Assembly: GCA_001574975.1 (NCBI GenBank)
Contig: KQ965833.1
Coordinates: 70,470 to 134,469, forward strand
Direction: 5' to 3'
Length of the DNA stretch: 64,000 nucleotides
DNA from: Gonapodya prolifera JEL478
Taxonomy: Eukaryota; Monoblepharomycota; Monoblepharidomycetes; Monoblepharidales; Gonapodyaceae
Position numbers and translations under genes: made by a program. The notes under the pieces are model-generated. The model made no database searches, was not told where the DNA came from, and was given only the letters and a program-made list of their open reading frames with translations. Position 1 is the first letter of the stretch. The number at the start of each line of letters is the position of its first letter. Below, piece by piece: positions 26,701 through 36,908 of the stretch.

Positions 26701-29068
26701 GCTTTGAAGAGCACTAACGATGCGACAAGCCCATCGCCGAAGCCCACTTCTGCAGAACACACGCCAGTGCAGGTATTTATTGACCCTATTTTCTTTTGAT
26801 TCTTGAAACAAGTCTAAAATCTGGATGCCAAGAACACGACGTCAACGCTCCCACCGTTCGCACCTCAAAGCACCTCCAGCACAATCTCCCCACCGTTCCC
26901 ACGAAAGCGCCCCGCCGTGCGAAACTACACTCCTCGCGGTCCCATGATGCAATCCAAGCGTATCTCCGGCTTCTTCAACGCTGTCATGGCTGACGCGTCT
27001 ACCGTCTGGGTTCAAGAGCACGCCGGCACTCCTACTGGCATCCGTGGAGTCGCACCACTTGTCCGCCCGGGGGAACAAGTGCGCAAGGACAAGAGCGATG
27101 AAGACCTGTTGTCCAAGGAGGAACTGTCGCTCGCCCATGCGGCGCTGGATGATTTGGAGAAGAGCTATAGCTCGAATACGTCGACTACCCCGGAGGTGCA
27201 GCAGGTGGTTAGGTATTACAAGTATGAGTCGGCAAGACGTGAGGTACGTTGGAATCAGGAAATGCACCCGGCTTTTGAATGATCTGAAGTGCCATCAATT
27301 TTCCAAAAGGCTACGTCGAGACCCAAGTCTGTCATCATCGATAAGGGCTTCAGGCTCCCAAAGCCTCCACTGAGACTCTCACCTGTCGCAGAGCCTTCGA
27401 TCAATGAAACGGACCCTAGCACTCCAAAGGACGCCGAATCGACTGAGTATCTGCAGGATGCCTGTGCGTCTTCCACGAACACCTTCAACGACGTAACGGC
27501 CGATCTCTCAAACGCAAAGGAAGCTCTCGACCGCTCAACAACGCCTTCTCTCCCTCCCCGACGGAAACCACAAGCGCAAGATTCTTCCACGCCAAACGAA
27601 GTCAACGAAGTCGTGCTCGAACCGCTCGACCGCATGATCATGAACGCCTCCGTCATGAACTCGTTGGCGGCGATTGCCAAGAGAAAGGATAAGGGGAAAG
27701 GACCTGTCGTAGCGACGGCGCAGGCGCCACCGGCAATCGGTGTGGTACCGCCGCGAGAAAACGTCAATGTTGCTGCATGTGTGAACGAGAGCAGCAAAAC
27801 TCTGACTGAGTCGGCAGCGGGGACGTTTTATGGAAGCAGTATGTTACGATGGTGGCGAAAGGACTTTGTGTACAAGCTTCATTGACATTGTCGTGATTTA
27901 GTTCTGCGGGTGCAATTCTTGAATGGCACGCCACGAGAACTTTGTAAGTAGATTTCCTTGGTTTGATTTTTTGACCACGAAAATACCTGCGGCTCACGGG
28001 ATCTACACACGTGTAAATCTCTAGGCCCGGGAGAGTTTTGGGTTGGCAGCGTCTTCGAGTCGCAGAAGCGGGAGTTCCTCACGCAAAGGATTGCGGTGGC
28101 GGATCAGTTCGGAGTGAATGTCTTTGAGGAACCACAACCGAGGAACTTTGAGGGGATTCGCTTGTGAGTTCGGGTTGTCATTTCTGGTTTGATTTTGTCT
28201 ATTGGTGGCTGATCGGAGACCTCCATCGAAGCGAGACCCATATGAACACCGAGAAAGCCTACTTCCGAGTATACAGTGCGCCGACGGACATCCACACGCT
28301 TACCACCATGTCCACATCCGCGGTTCTCCCACCGCGGGTTCAGACCGACTCTCACTGGATGACGTTGCAAGACGACTCCCCGAGTGCCGCCTATGGAATT
28401 CGCAGGAGTTCGACCATCAATGGAAGATTGGGCATCCAGTCCCGAAGATCACGGGCGCTTTCGGCGTTCATTGATGATAGCAAGGACAGACTATCAGGCT
28501 TGGCTGGAACTGGCGGTCGCGGAAAGTTTACCGATCATCGTCATTCAACCGTCAACGCTGAGCAATTGGTGCGCCGTGAAGGTGTTCCGATCACCGAGTG
28601 CGAGCTGAACATATTGGAGTGGAAGCAGTTTCCTGGAACATTCTTCCACGCTGCTGCGTCGTTCGAGAACCGCGTGCGGATCGAAGTGCCTTTCAACACC
28701 TCGGAGCGCGGCGTGTTCAAGGGCCTACTCGACTCGTTGAGGGGGAAGAGGTCCGAGCGGAGGAGTACTGCCCTGCGTGAAGTGCCTGTTCGTGGTGAGG
28801 TGATGCTGGAGGGTATTTTCGTGCCGGGAGATTTGGGTGACGACCCGCCACGTGATTTGAAGGATGTGAGTTCAAACTTAACTGGATCAAGAAACTGCGC
28901 TGTGTTCACCATTCTTTCACTTATGCTCCAATTCACATATAGCTTCTTGAAATTTTGTCATCGTATGTTGACACCTCATACGAGTTTCACCCCGAGATTG
29001 TGGACATGAGCGACGTTCCGAAATGGGTGCTCCGCATTGTCGAGGAGAAACGCAAGCAACCGGTCTGA
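23750..29068 (+). CDS. Large Ser/Thr-rich protein with DRGLALF repeats
   Basis: Start ATG 23750 (MDPSFHASLLKRDITSIR). A strong intron (GTGAGC at 24009 to TCAAG at 24111) joins DALLAH in phase to KAATSSLQSHRLLSSN and on into GYTVVDVAGDPRTAELVGEW. The long exon to about 26300 is Ser/Thr/Lys/Glu-rich and disordered, with four copies of a 14-residue motif DRGLALFxRIREKE (24901, 25036, 25165, 25408). Later exons include RISGFFNAVMADASTVWVQE, SKEELSLAHAALDDLEKSY and a more ordered C-terminal region, CPGEFWVGSVFESQKREFL, ECELNILEWKQFPGTFFHAA and RVRIEVPFNTSERGVFKGLL, ending WVLRIVEEKRKQPV with TGA 29066-29068. I do not recognise the family. A split into two genes around 26.8-28.1 kb is possible, since exon limits there are loose. 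Confidence 0.55.
24901..25450 (+). repeat. Four spaced copies of a DRGLALF coding motif
   Basis: DRGLALFQRIREKE, DRGLALFHRIREKE, DRGMPLFQRLREKK and DRGLALFARVRENI at 24901, 25036, 25165 and 25408. Spacing is 43-81 residues with unrelated Ser/Thr-rich sequence between, so this looks like repeated short linear motifs rather than a DNA tandem repeat. Confidence 0.85.
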
Positions 29069-29615
29069 CCTTCACTTGCGCAATATATCAAACGTCGGAA
29101 ATCCCTTTCCTCAATCGTACAGCAGGGGTACATTTTTTATCGCAAACCATCGTGCTTTCTTTATTTGCCTATGTTTTTTTCAGTAACAGTAGTAGTACAT
29201 ACTTTCGTGTCTGCAGCGAGGAAATATAAGTCCGCGGAATTTGATCGACCGGTGAAAAAGAACAACGTGTTTACCAGACCACAAATCTGACGAAGCGACC
29301 ATCACGACATTCTAACGACAGCGCAGTTATTTTGTGGGGATAACAACAAAGCTACCTTATTAATTACATGCAGATGGGATGGGGCTCGGTGATTAACGGG
29401 CGGTCTGGCCATGGGCCGCCCGGCACTGAGCTCGGTACAGATCCTACGCGCGGAGATCGACATAGTCTCCCATTATTTGCTGCAGCGGAGAAAGATACTC
29501 TTCTCTTCGTGCATCAGCGCGTCACTTGTTTTCCAAGTGACTCAGTCTCCCTTGCCAGGGTTGCCTCGCGCTCGCCTCTTGCCTCATCGCTTGTTAGCCT
29601 CCTCCGCGAGGGATT
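29069..29615. other. Intergenic, nothing recognised
   Basis: About 550 bp between two plus-strand genes. AT-rich near 29.15-29.35 kb; no gene-like frame or repeat recognised. Confidence 0.5.
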
Positions 29616-30979
29616 ATGGATCCATCTGAGGGGATGCCCGTTATTGAGGAGCTGAGGGACGGCGGATCGAGAACGTTTCGGTGCTCATCCTGCGGAAGGA
29701 CGGCAGCGCGATTCGCGCAATTGTTGAGGTTGGTTGCCTGTGTCGGTCGCCAAGCGGGGGAAGAGTGCCGACGCCACGTCTCCGCCTCGCTGTCAACCCC
29801 TCCACCAGACACGCAAAAATCCACACTGGAGCGAAACCACATTGGTGTAACTTCTGCCAAAAGGGGTTCGGGAGACGAGGTGGGTTGCCGCGGGATTGTT
29901 TGAGGGTTGCATTCATGAAGTCTCAATCTCAGCTTGCGGGCGTCACTCCACCCTCCTTCACCAGATAATCTCCTTCGCCACCTCAGAAGTGAGTTGCGTG
30001 TTGTGATCCGTGAGGATACGACTCTTAAACGTCTGTCCCTCCTCTTGGTAGGCACGCATTCTGTCCAAGTCGAAAACACACGCGCGAATGGGCAACAGGA
30101 AACTTTTCCAGCACATCCGTACAACGGTATCAATCTCGACCTCGCAATAAGGACCGTGCAGCCGATCAGCAAACAACCGCGACATGTCTCCCAAACACGC
30201 ACGACTCCAAAACATTCACATTCTCACGATGAAAACATCCCGCCTCCCATCGTCGCCTCTGAACCTACTCACTTGGACATGAGTGCCGTTCCACATAGTT
30301 CTTCCCACCTCCCACTCACAGCACACGAAACATCACTGCAATTGGATCCCTACATCACCGCGCCTTTAGATGTTGGCACCACGTCGGCCGCTGTAACGGC
30401 ATCAGTGTACTCTAATGCTGGTGAGAATCCATGCAGTATGATGAACGAACGCTTCTCTTATCAGTTTTGCATGAACCTTAATCTCCAACAACCCTCTCCA
30501 TCCAAAATTCCTTCTCAGGTGCTGTCCCTGCTAACGTCGCCCAATCCTCTTACCAAACCCTAGCATCCCAATTCGCCCAACGCGGTATATACCCCGGAAC
30601 CTACCTCGCTTCCCATTCCACCGACTCGCCCCACCAGCTGATCCCCATCGCCGCCGAAACCACGACGTCCTACCCAACTACCACCCTCTCCCACCTCACG
30701 TGGGTCCCCAACCAGCACACATACCCCATCCACCAATTCTCCTACCCGCAGTACCACACCGCGGCCAAATTCCCTTTGATATCCCACACCGCGGTGACGT
30801 ACTCGCCTACCCTGGCGCCGACCGAGCAACTGGGCGCGGAGCATCAACATCTCTCCTACGAGACCCAACTCAGATCGGTGTCAATGTCGGGATCCGGGTC
30901 GACAGGACTTTCGGGGAAAGAAGTCACCGATCTGCGCTTACCGCCCTTGCACATGGACGAGCCTCATGCAGTTGCGTGA
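29616..30979 (+). CDS. Two-finger C2H2 zinc-finger protein
   Basis: Start ATG 29616 (MDPSEGMPVIEELRDGG). The two fingers appear only after splicing. An intron (GTTGGT donor, CACCAG acceptor) joins FRCSSCGRTAARFAQLLR to HAKIH, giving C-x2-C-x12-H-x3-H. A linker HTGAKPH leads to finger two, WCNFCQKGFGRR, completed by two further introns as DNLLRHLRSTH (C-x2-C-x12-H-x4-H). The TGEKP-like linker marks a DNA-binding tandem pair. The rest (about 30050-30979) is Ser/Thr/Gln/His-rich, with an intron near 30420-30520, ending PPLHMDEPHAVA. Likely a nuclear transcription regulator of the small two-finger fungal class; target unknown. Confidence 0.75.
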
Positions 30980-31304
30980 GCGGTGCTTTTGGAAGCGAAG
31001 CGCAGAACTCGAAACTCAGAGCAACTGGATGAGAAATTTTATATACCATCACCCTTCTCTTTTTGATGACATTTATTCGTAGTCCGTACGCAAAGGTTTG
31101 GATGTGTGAAAAGCGCACGCAATTGAAGGTGGATCAAATAAAGATGTACTATTAAAGTGTAGTTTTGTGTGCGATACTACAAAATTTATTCACAAGTCGA
31201 ATCTTGAAGAGAGTTCGTTGGTCAAAGCGTGAAATGCACATTAGTAAATTTAAATATACTATAAATAAATATATATAAGCATGTTTGATGGTATTTATCG
31301 TGTT
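30980..31304. other. Intergenic AT-rich spacer upstream of a tRNA gene
   Basis: AT-rich, with TATA-like runs (ATAAATAAATATATATAAGC, 31261-31280) just ahead of the tRNA. No coding signal. Confidence 0.5.
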
Positions 31305-31387
31305 GGGAGGATGGCCGAGTTGGTCTAAGGCGCCAGATTAAGGTTCTGGTCTCTTCGGAGGCGTGGGTTCGAATCCCACTTCTCTCA
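31305..31387 (+). tRNA. tRNA-Leu (anticodon AAG)
   Basis: 83-nt cloverleaf. Acceptor stem GGGAGGA pairs with TTCTCTC (G-U at two positions), discriminator A. The D arm contains GGCCGAGTTGGTCTAAGGC, the anticodon arm is CCAGA-TTAAGGT-TCTGG with anticodon AAG, a long class II variable arm follows, and the T arm is GTGGG-TTCGAAT-CCCAC. No intron. Reads CUU codons (and CUC if A34 is converted to inosine). A T-rich run follows at 31390, fitting Pol III termination. Confidence 0.95.
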
Positions 31388-31985
31388 TTCTTTTTTTGCT
31401 CTTCGTTTGTCCCTATCACCTCATTTGAATGTGCTGCAAGTGATGGCTTGCGTTTATCCGAACAATAATAGAACCCACTCTCCATTAGCACCGACACTCG
31501 CCTCAGTGACACGGTGGCGCGGGAGCCCCCAATGGCCCAGTCGCACCCACTGATATACTATTCTGTTCGAAGATGGAGCTTACACGTACCAGTGTAGTTT
31601 CTTACCTCGGACAATCTTGCGAAATCAAGGCTTAATGTTCGAAACTGGACTGTTGAAGGGCGAAACCCAGGTGGTATAGGACCAGTCCGACTTCGCCAGC
31701 TCTAAAAAATGAAGATGTTGACGTGTGTAGCGAGTAGCGGAGACAGGCCCAAAGAAGCCACATTTGGCGAAGGTCAGATATTTACGCGTTCAGGCGGGTG
31801 ACGGGTAAGTGTCACCAGTGTGAAAGAACATTGCAATTATATGTAGAAGACGGAAATCCATACTAACCTGCCCCACAGACATAATTTACAAGATACAACG
31901 TACGTCAATTAGGAATACAACGCTCCCGATATTACAGAACAGAAGATGGTCCAAAGTACAGCTGAAACCGGTCAAACACTCTTAC
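31388..31985. other. Intergenic, nothing recognised
   Basis: About 600 bp between the tRNA and the small reverse-strand gene. No gene-like frame or repeat recognised beyond the Pol III T tract. Confidence 0.5.
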
Positions 31986-32430
31986 TCACTTTCCCCACCG
32001 CCACTTCTTCTTGCCTGAGTCGCGGCGCTTAACACTCTTCTCAAAGTTCTCGCTCACGGGCTCAACGTCCTGTGAGTCGCTGGACATCACCAAGGCATTA
32101 AACTCGGCGAGATCCCTTTCATAAGCCAGCCGTATCCTCTCCAATCGCGCCTCATTATCCAAACGACGAAGATCCTCTGGATTAACTGAAGAATACGGTG
32201 GGAGGTCGTGGCCCTCACCAGGCAGCGACGGTGTCCCTGTTGCCACCCTGCTCGACTCGATCGCGGCATTTGAACTGCTCGCCTGCGCCAGAAGGGATCA
32301 TGCATCGTCGCCCACACGTAGTCGGAGTAGCCGGGATCGACGGGTGGGCCCAGGCTACCTCTGCCGGCAGGTCATTGTTCAGATACATAAAGAAGATCAG
32401 GCTTTCATACCTAATCCGAAAGTTACACAG
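31986..32430 (-). CDS. Small hypothetical protein
   Basis: The clearest part is an 86-codon frame ending at 31986: PEDLRRLDNEARLERIRLAY, ERDLAEFNALVMSS, then a basic tail RRDSGKKKWRWGK. It looks like a charged helical segment. Its upstream limit is a GTG, not an ATG, so it must be a last exon. Upstream, DPGYSDYVWATMHDPFWR (about 32285-32340) reads naturally but in a different frame, so at least one intron or base offset lies between. I do not recognise the family. Upstream boundary and start are unknown. Confidence 0.35.
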
Positions 32431-32730
32431 CATTCCACAACCATGATCAAATCCGGGGGAGAGTGCTCACTGTCACAATCAACCTTCAGAAGTGGCAAAA
32501 TTTCCATCTCTTGGTCACTTGTGAGAAATGTTCTCGGCTGATGGAAAAGAACTCAATAGACTCCAGAATAATGGCAATGAGAGTTGAAAGCGTGTCCCGG
32601 GAGTGTTGTTCGGCAATGAACGGAAACATGGTTGACCTTTCCGACAACGCCCGAGTGCACACGAGTGCCAGAACGACAAAGCTGCCATGCAGTCACCTGG
32701 ATTTGAGCAAAAGAGTCGGCAAAATAAGAT

Positions 32731-32813
32731 TGAGAGAAGTGGGATTCGAACCCACGCCTCCGAAGAGACCAGAACCTTAATCTGGCGCCTTAGACCAACT
32801 CGGCCATCCTCCC
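32731..32813 (-). tRNA. tRNA-Leu (anticodon AAG), second copy
   Basis: The reverse complement is identical over all 83 nt to the tRNA at 31305-31387, including the variable arm. Flanks differ after two or three bases on each side. The two copies are about 1.34 kb apart in inverted orientation with the small hypothetical gene between them. Confidence 0.95.
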
Positions 32814-33168
32814 AGCATGATGAAAGTAATACCTTAGCTGCGTATATTACTTTTCAAAATATATAATTTTCTACCACTTCACTTTTCCTCACGAACCTCA
32901 CTTTAGATTCGAATGATTCAACGCCCCGTGATGTAATTTTAGTATTTTCCAAAGAATTACAAACATTGCGTGAATTTTCAGAGTGAAAAGTATTCAAAAG
33001 CTGTAACGTGACATTAAGGATTTTTGCTGGTGCAATTGCTTGTATGGCAATAGGTGGTGGTGCCCGTCGATATCGCGGAGATGGATCTACAAGGAAAGGA
33101 TAAAATAACGCGGTGTTGCGTGAAGCGTGAAGCGTCTCAGGATTGAAGGGACAAGAGTGTCCACAAAC
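32814..33168. other. Intergenic, AT-rich
   Basis: About 355 bp, AT-rich next to the tRNA gene. No gene-like frame recognised. Confidence 0.5.
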
Positions 33169-34668
33169 CTATGGTCGAGTCATCCAACGAAGGAACGGCT
33201 TGATAATTTTACTAAAGTACAGCGCGAACGGTGCAGGCTCCATTGATTGTGAACGACTGTTGATAAGATCAGCTCTCGATTCTGCGATACTCAGTGCGGT
33301 AATCCCAGAGAAGCTGGAAACCCTCTTGTGCTGTAGCTCTCCGTCCGAATTAAGAGTAGTGATGGAGGATGGGCGAGGAAGAGGATGTCCGGTCCTGGTG
33401 GCTGAATTAACGACTTCAAGCATCCCAAGTGCAAGTTTCCGCGCGGTGGGGTCCCATCCGAAAAAAACAATTGCGTTGAAGATACCGCTGAGAGCGAGTA
33501 GTGCTTCTGTAGCACCAGAAGCCATAGATTGCATTGGTCGGTGTAAGCGTACAGCGTGCAATCCGACACTTTTTCTCACCTCCAACTATAGCAGCCGATG
33601 TAATGGCGAGACTTGCCGTTATAACCGACAATCCACCAGTAAGAAGCATCAAAACAGGATACTAGAGTTCAGTTTCAAAGGTTTCGTGGTGGTCAAGTCC
33701 GCTGATGAGTTGTTTGAGTACTGTAAGAGGGCTCACCAGAACAAGGCGCACCGACAAAGCGTTTGCGTCAACTTTCGATCTCGAGGAAACTGCCATTATT
33801 CCCGACTCAGACACCCTGAGCGATTCGGGTGTTGCATTTGCTCCCCGTCTCATTCGAAAGAACAAAATTCCCGCGACGAGAATGACGGAAGCAACAAAGG
33901 CGAAACCGAGACCGATTATCATTGCAAGTATTGTAGCGGTTGATGCTGCTGTGGCAAAGCACGTAGTTCCATCCGGGAGATGCGCTTGTCTTGAAGTCGA
34001 CCAAAAAGATGCAATGATCAGTCTTCATAACAGGGTATTCGACTGCCAATTTGACAAGACCCACGACAGTATGACAATAAGACCGCCAACCAGAAAAGCA
34101 GCAAAGGGTATCGCAATGGCACAAGCCTCCCCAAAGGCCGAGAACGGGGGATGATTCAGCACCAGCGACCGGTAGAGCACGATCAGAATGGCAAGAGAGC
34201 TGTAGTACTCGCCACCAAAGCCGCCGACTTCGCCGAAGATGGATATACTGTCAAGAGACGATGAAAGTGAGCAGCTGAGACGTGGAGAATCGACGAGAGC
34301 GGAGAAACATGATAATGACTTGCACCGGAGAGTTTCGGGGAAGGACAGGGTCTCCCCGAGCCAGCAGCAGAGGGCGACGATGTTGAAGATAAAGAGAACG
34401 GCAAGAAGCTTGTGTACTGTGTGTCTGATGTGGGAGACTCGCAAACTGTCATGAATTCCCCGACATGGTATGTACCGGCCACGTGATTCCAGTGGACCAA
34501 GCAACGACGGTTTCCACGTATGCGTCAGCCCATGAAAAGGGAACGTCGCAATCAGTCCTCCACTCACCCTGCCGCGACCGCATAGAAGCAGAGAACGCAA
34601 ATGTCACTGAAGACACTGAGAGCGACAGGACCGCTGTGGAAGATGGCCCGGGATCGGCGGTCCAGCAT
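33169..34668 (-). CDS. Seven-helix receptor-like membrane protein
   Basis: Assembled from spliced pieces. Start ATG 34668: MLDRRSRAIFHSG then helix PVALSVFSDICVLCFYAVAA. An intron (GTGAGT to CACACAG) joins in phase to helix two, VHKLLAVLFIFNIVALCCWL. Then YYSSLAILIVLYRSLVLN (three), AIPFAAFLVGGLIVILSW (four), ILAMIIGLGFAFVASVILVA (five) with basic FFRMRRGANATPES, MLLTGGLSVITASLAITSAA (six) and EALLALSGIFNAIVFFGWDP (seven), then a Ser-rich tail ending FLRWMTRP. Short N-terminus, Cys in the first outer loop and the last-helix pattern QGxxNAxxYGW-like resemble cAMP-receptor-like GPCRs of fungi and Dictyostelium. That class is an inference; several exon limits are approximate. Confidence 0.55.
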
Positions 34669-35047
34669 CGTGGTCCAGAGTAGTGATGAAGGTGACTGCG
34701 GTGCGGTTTTTGTTTTGTGGAGACGTTTCTGGATTTGGTATGATGTGCGGCACAAGACCGCAGAATGGGGAAGCCCCAACTATCACGCTCCATAAAACAG
34801 TCTTTTTCCGGAAGAGCTTCGCGTGTCCAGGACACAATTTCCGCTGTACACTCATGCAGTCCAGCGATCCTGACCAATGCTCCAAAATGGTAAGATGTCA
34901 AATCAATTCTAACCGAACGAGCACAAGAGGTAATTGAAGAAAGATTTAAACGTTCTAAACTGTACATCATGATAATTTCAAAGAATAAACCGTACTCATA
35001 TCAAGGGAATCGTCCATTTCGACCCAGCTGTACACACTCCACAAATC
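34669..35047. other. Intergenic, nothing recognised
   Basis: About 380 bp between the receptor-like gene and the homeobox gene 3' end. Short overlapping frames only. Confidence 0.5.
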
Positions 35048-36299
35048 TCACACCCCAAACAACGCCTTCAACCCCGGCAGCTTCACATCAGCCCGTCTTT
35101 CGCCCAGTCCCAGCAACGAGGAACACGGCGGCAGCACCGGGTTCGGGTGCACGGGTTGAGGCGGCGGGAGTGGCGCGGGAGCGGGGGAAACGGCGTACGA
35201 CATCGGCATCGGCATCCAGACGGTCCCCCGGACGGGCACCGGCACCGGCGCGGAGCGGTAGTGACCGTTGCCGTGTCCGCTGGTCACGATGGGCTGGTAG
35301 ATCACCCGGATTGGGGCGCCGGTGGTGGGAACCATTTGTTGTTTCGGGGGGTAGTTTGTGACGAATGTGACGTGCTCGCGCATGGTTGGGGGTGGAGGCA
35401 TGGGAAAAGACTGCGGTTGAGCATGTTGGTGCATCCGCTGCATGTCTGTGGGCTGGGATCGGTGGTACGACGCTTGTTCTCGCTCCCTGGAGGATGTTGG
35501 GTTCGCATAGGCCTCCAGAGTCGGGCTGGGTTCCGGAGAGGGATACTGGCACGACGGTGATTTGTGACGGAAATGCGAAGGCTGTTGGATATATTCTCGG
35601 TGAGGCTCGGGTGACGGAGATCGCGACCCGAGCGAGCTTGACGACCGTCTCAGGAGTCGAGACATGCGATCCCGGACAGACGCAGCGAAGGCTTTGTCTT
35701 GGAGATGTCGCTTCGTGACGCCGAGGGATTGGCGGCGATTTTGGAACCTTTATTGCAGAGGGTTTCGAGGTTTAGGACAAAAATCCGGGCTGAGTGGGGA
35801 TGCACAGCAGAACATACCATATTTGCACCTTTCTGGGTGACATGCCAAGTCGTTTCGCGAGTTTAAGACGAAGTTCGGTGTCGGGGAAGAAGGTTTTCTC
35901 CAAAACCGCGTTCAAAATCTGAAAACATCGGGTTCAAAATGTGCCCACCAGACGAAGCGACATTTTACCTACGCGAGTCTCATCTGCAGTTGCCCGTCGC
36001 CTTTTTGGACCCGAGTCTGCATACCCTCCTCCACGCTTCGAGTCATGGTCGTCGTAATCCTCCTCGTCGCTCTCGTCGCGGGGTCTTTTGTTTGGTCTTG
36101 GCATTCGGTCGGACTCGCTGTCCGAGTCGTCTTCCAGGCTGAAGGCATCTCTGTCGACGTTGGGAACTGCAGCAGCCACGAGAATGTCAAGCCTGGCGTT
36201 GCCAGTGTACTCCAGGTGCCTGGGGGCCGGCAGAACAGGATGGGGAACGTGCTGGTGTTGGGGCGGCTGTGCCTCGAAAACGGCGGCTGGTTGATCCAT
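35048..36299 (-). CDS. Homeobox transcription factor
   Basis: Start ATG 36299 (MDQPAAVFEAQPPQHQH), chosen over the upstream in-frame TTG. An acidic stretch (DDSDSESD, DESDEEDYDDHD) is followed by basic KRRRATADETR. An intron (GTAGGT donor, TTTTCAG acceptor) joins in phase to ILNAVLEKTFFPDTELRLKL then AKRLGMSPRKVQIW. A second intron joins to FQNRRQSLGVTKRH, completing helix 3 (KVQIWFQNRRQ, with the invariant W, F, N and R). Spacing fits a typical 60-residue homeodomain. The tail (35665-35048) is Pro/Gln/Ser-rich and ends GLKALFGV. Nuclear DNA-binding regulator. Confidence 0.85.
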
Positions 36300-36908
36300 G
36301 GCGTTTGGCGTTTCGATTGCAGTGCCCAATGGACGTATCAGGTTGAGATAGCCAGTGTTTGGTATGATGTGTTATGGAAGACTTGGCATTTCTTTCATTC
36401 ACCTGAAACGCCAAGTCCCTTTCATCCAAGACCCCCCAGGCAGTCTTGGCGCCCAGGCAACAGAAAAGAGGAGAGTGATAAGAATTAAAAACTAAACAAA
36501 ACGTGTTCCTGTATCAGATAATGAGTTGGCCCTTCATTTGACGATGATTGCGTTGGAATTCCAGCACGAAAGGGGGCGGAATGCGTACGTTGCAGTCGTC
36601 GGGCCAATATTATCGATTGATAGGGCTGGGATAGGATGCAGAACAGCTCACTTGGCGCCAAGTGAGCCAAGTGAAGAACATGTCCCACGCACTGGTGGTG
36701 GAACAGGTCGAATTTTTTTCACTGCAAAATGTATTACTGCTGCTGAAGTCATTACTGCATTTGAAAGTGAATACTACGCGAAGCAAGATAGCTCAAACTG
36801 GCACAGGTGCGACCAACTGAAAGAAATGTCATTGCGATATACGTGTGTGCGGAAACGACAGTCGCAACGTAACACGCTAGGACCGCGAGGCGGTCTCGAT
36901 CAAGACCT
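36300..36908. other. Intergenic region upstream of the homeobox gene
   Basis: About 610 bp. Contains several TTGGCG/CGCCAA hexamers (36305, about 36408, about 36446, 36651) and the palindrome listed separately. No gene-like frame. Confidence 0.5.
36646..36667. promoter_or_regulatory. Perfect 22-bp palindrome
   Basis: Half-site GCTCACTTGGC followed directly by its exact reverse complement, centred on GGCGCC. A further CCAAGTG copy follows immediately. It lies about 350 bp upstream of the homeobox start codon. Could be a dimeric regulator site or part of the Zn2Cys6 gene's 3' flank. Confidence 0.5.
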
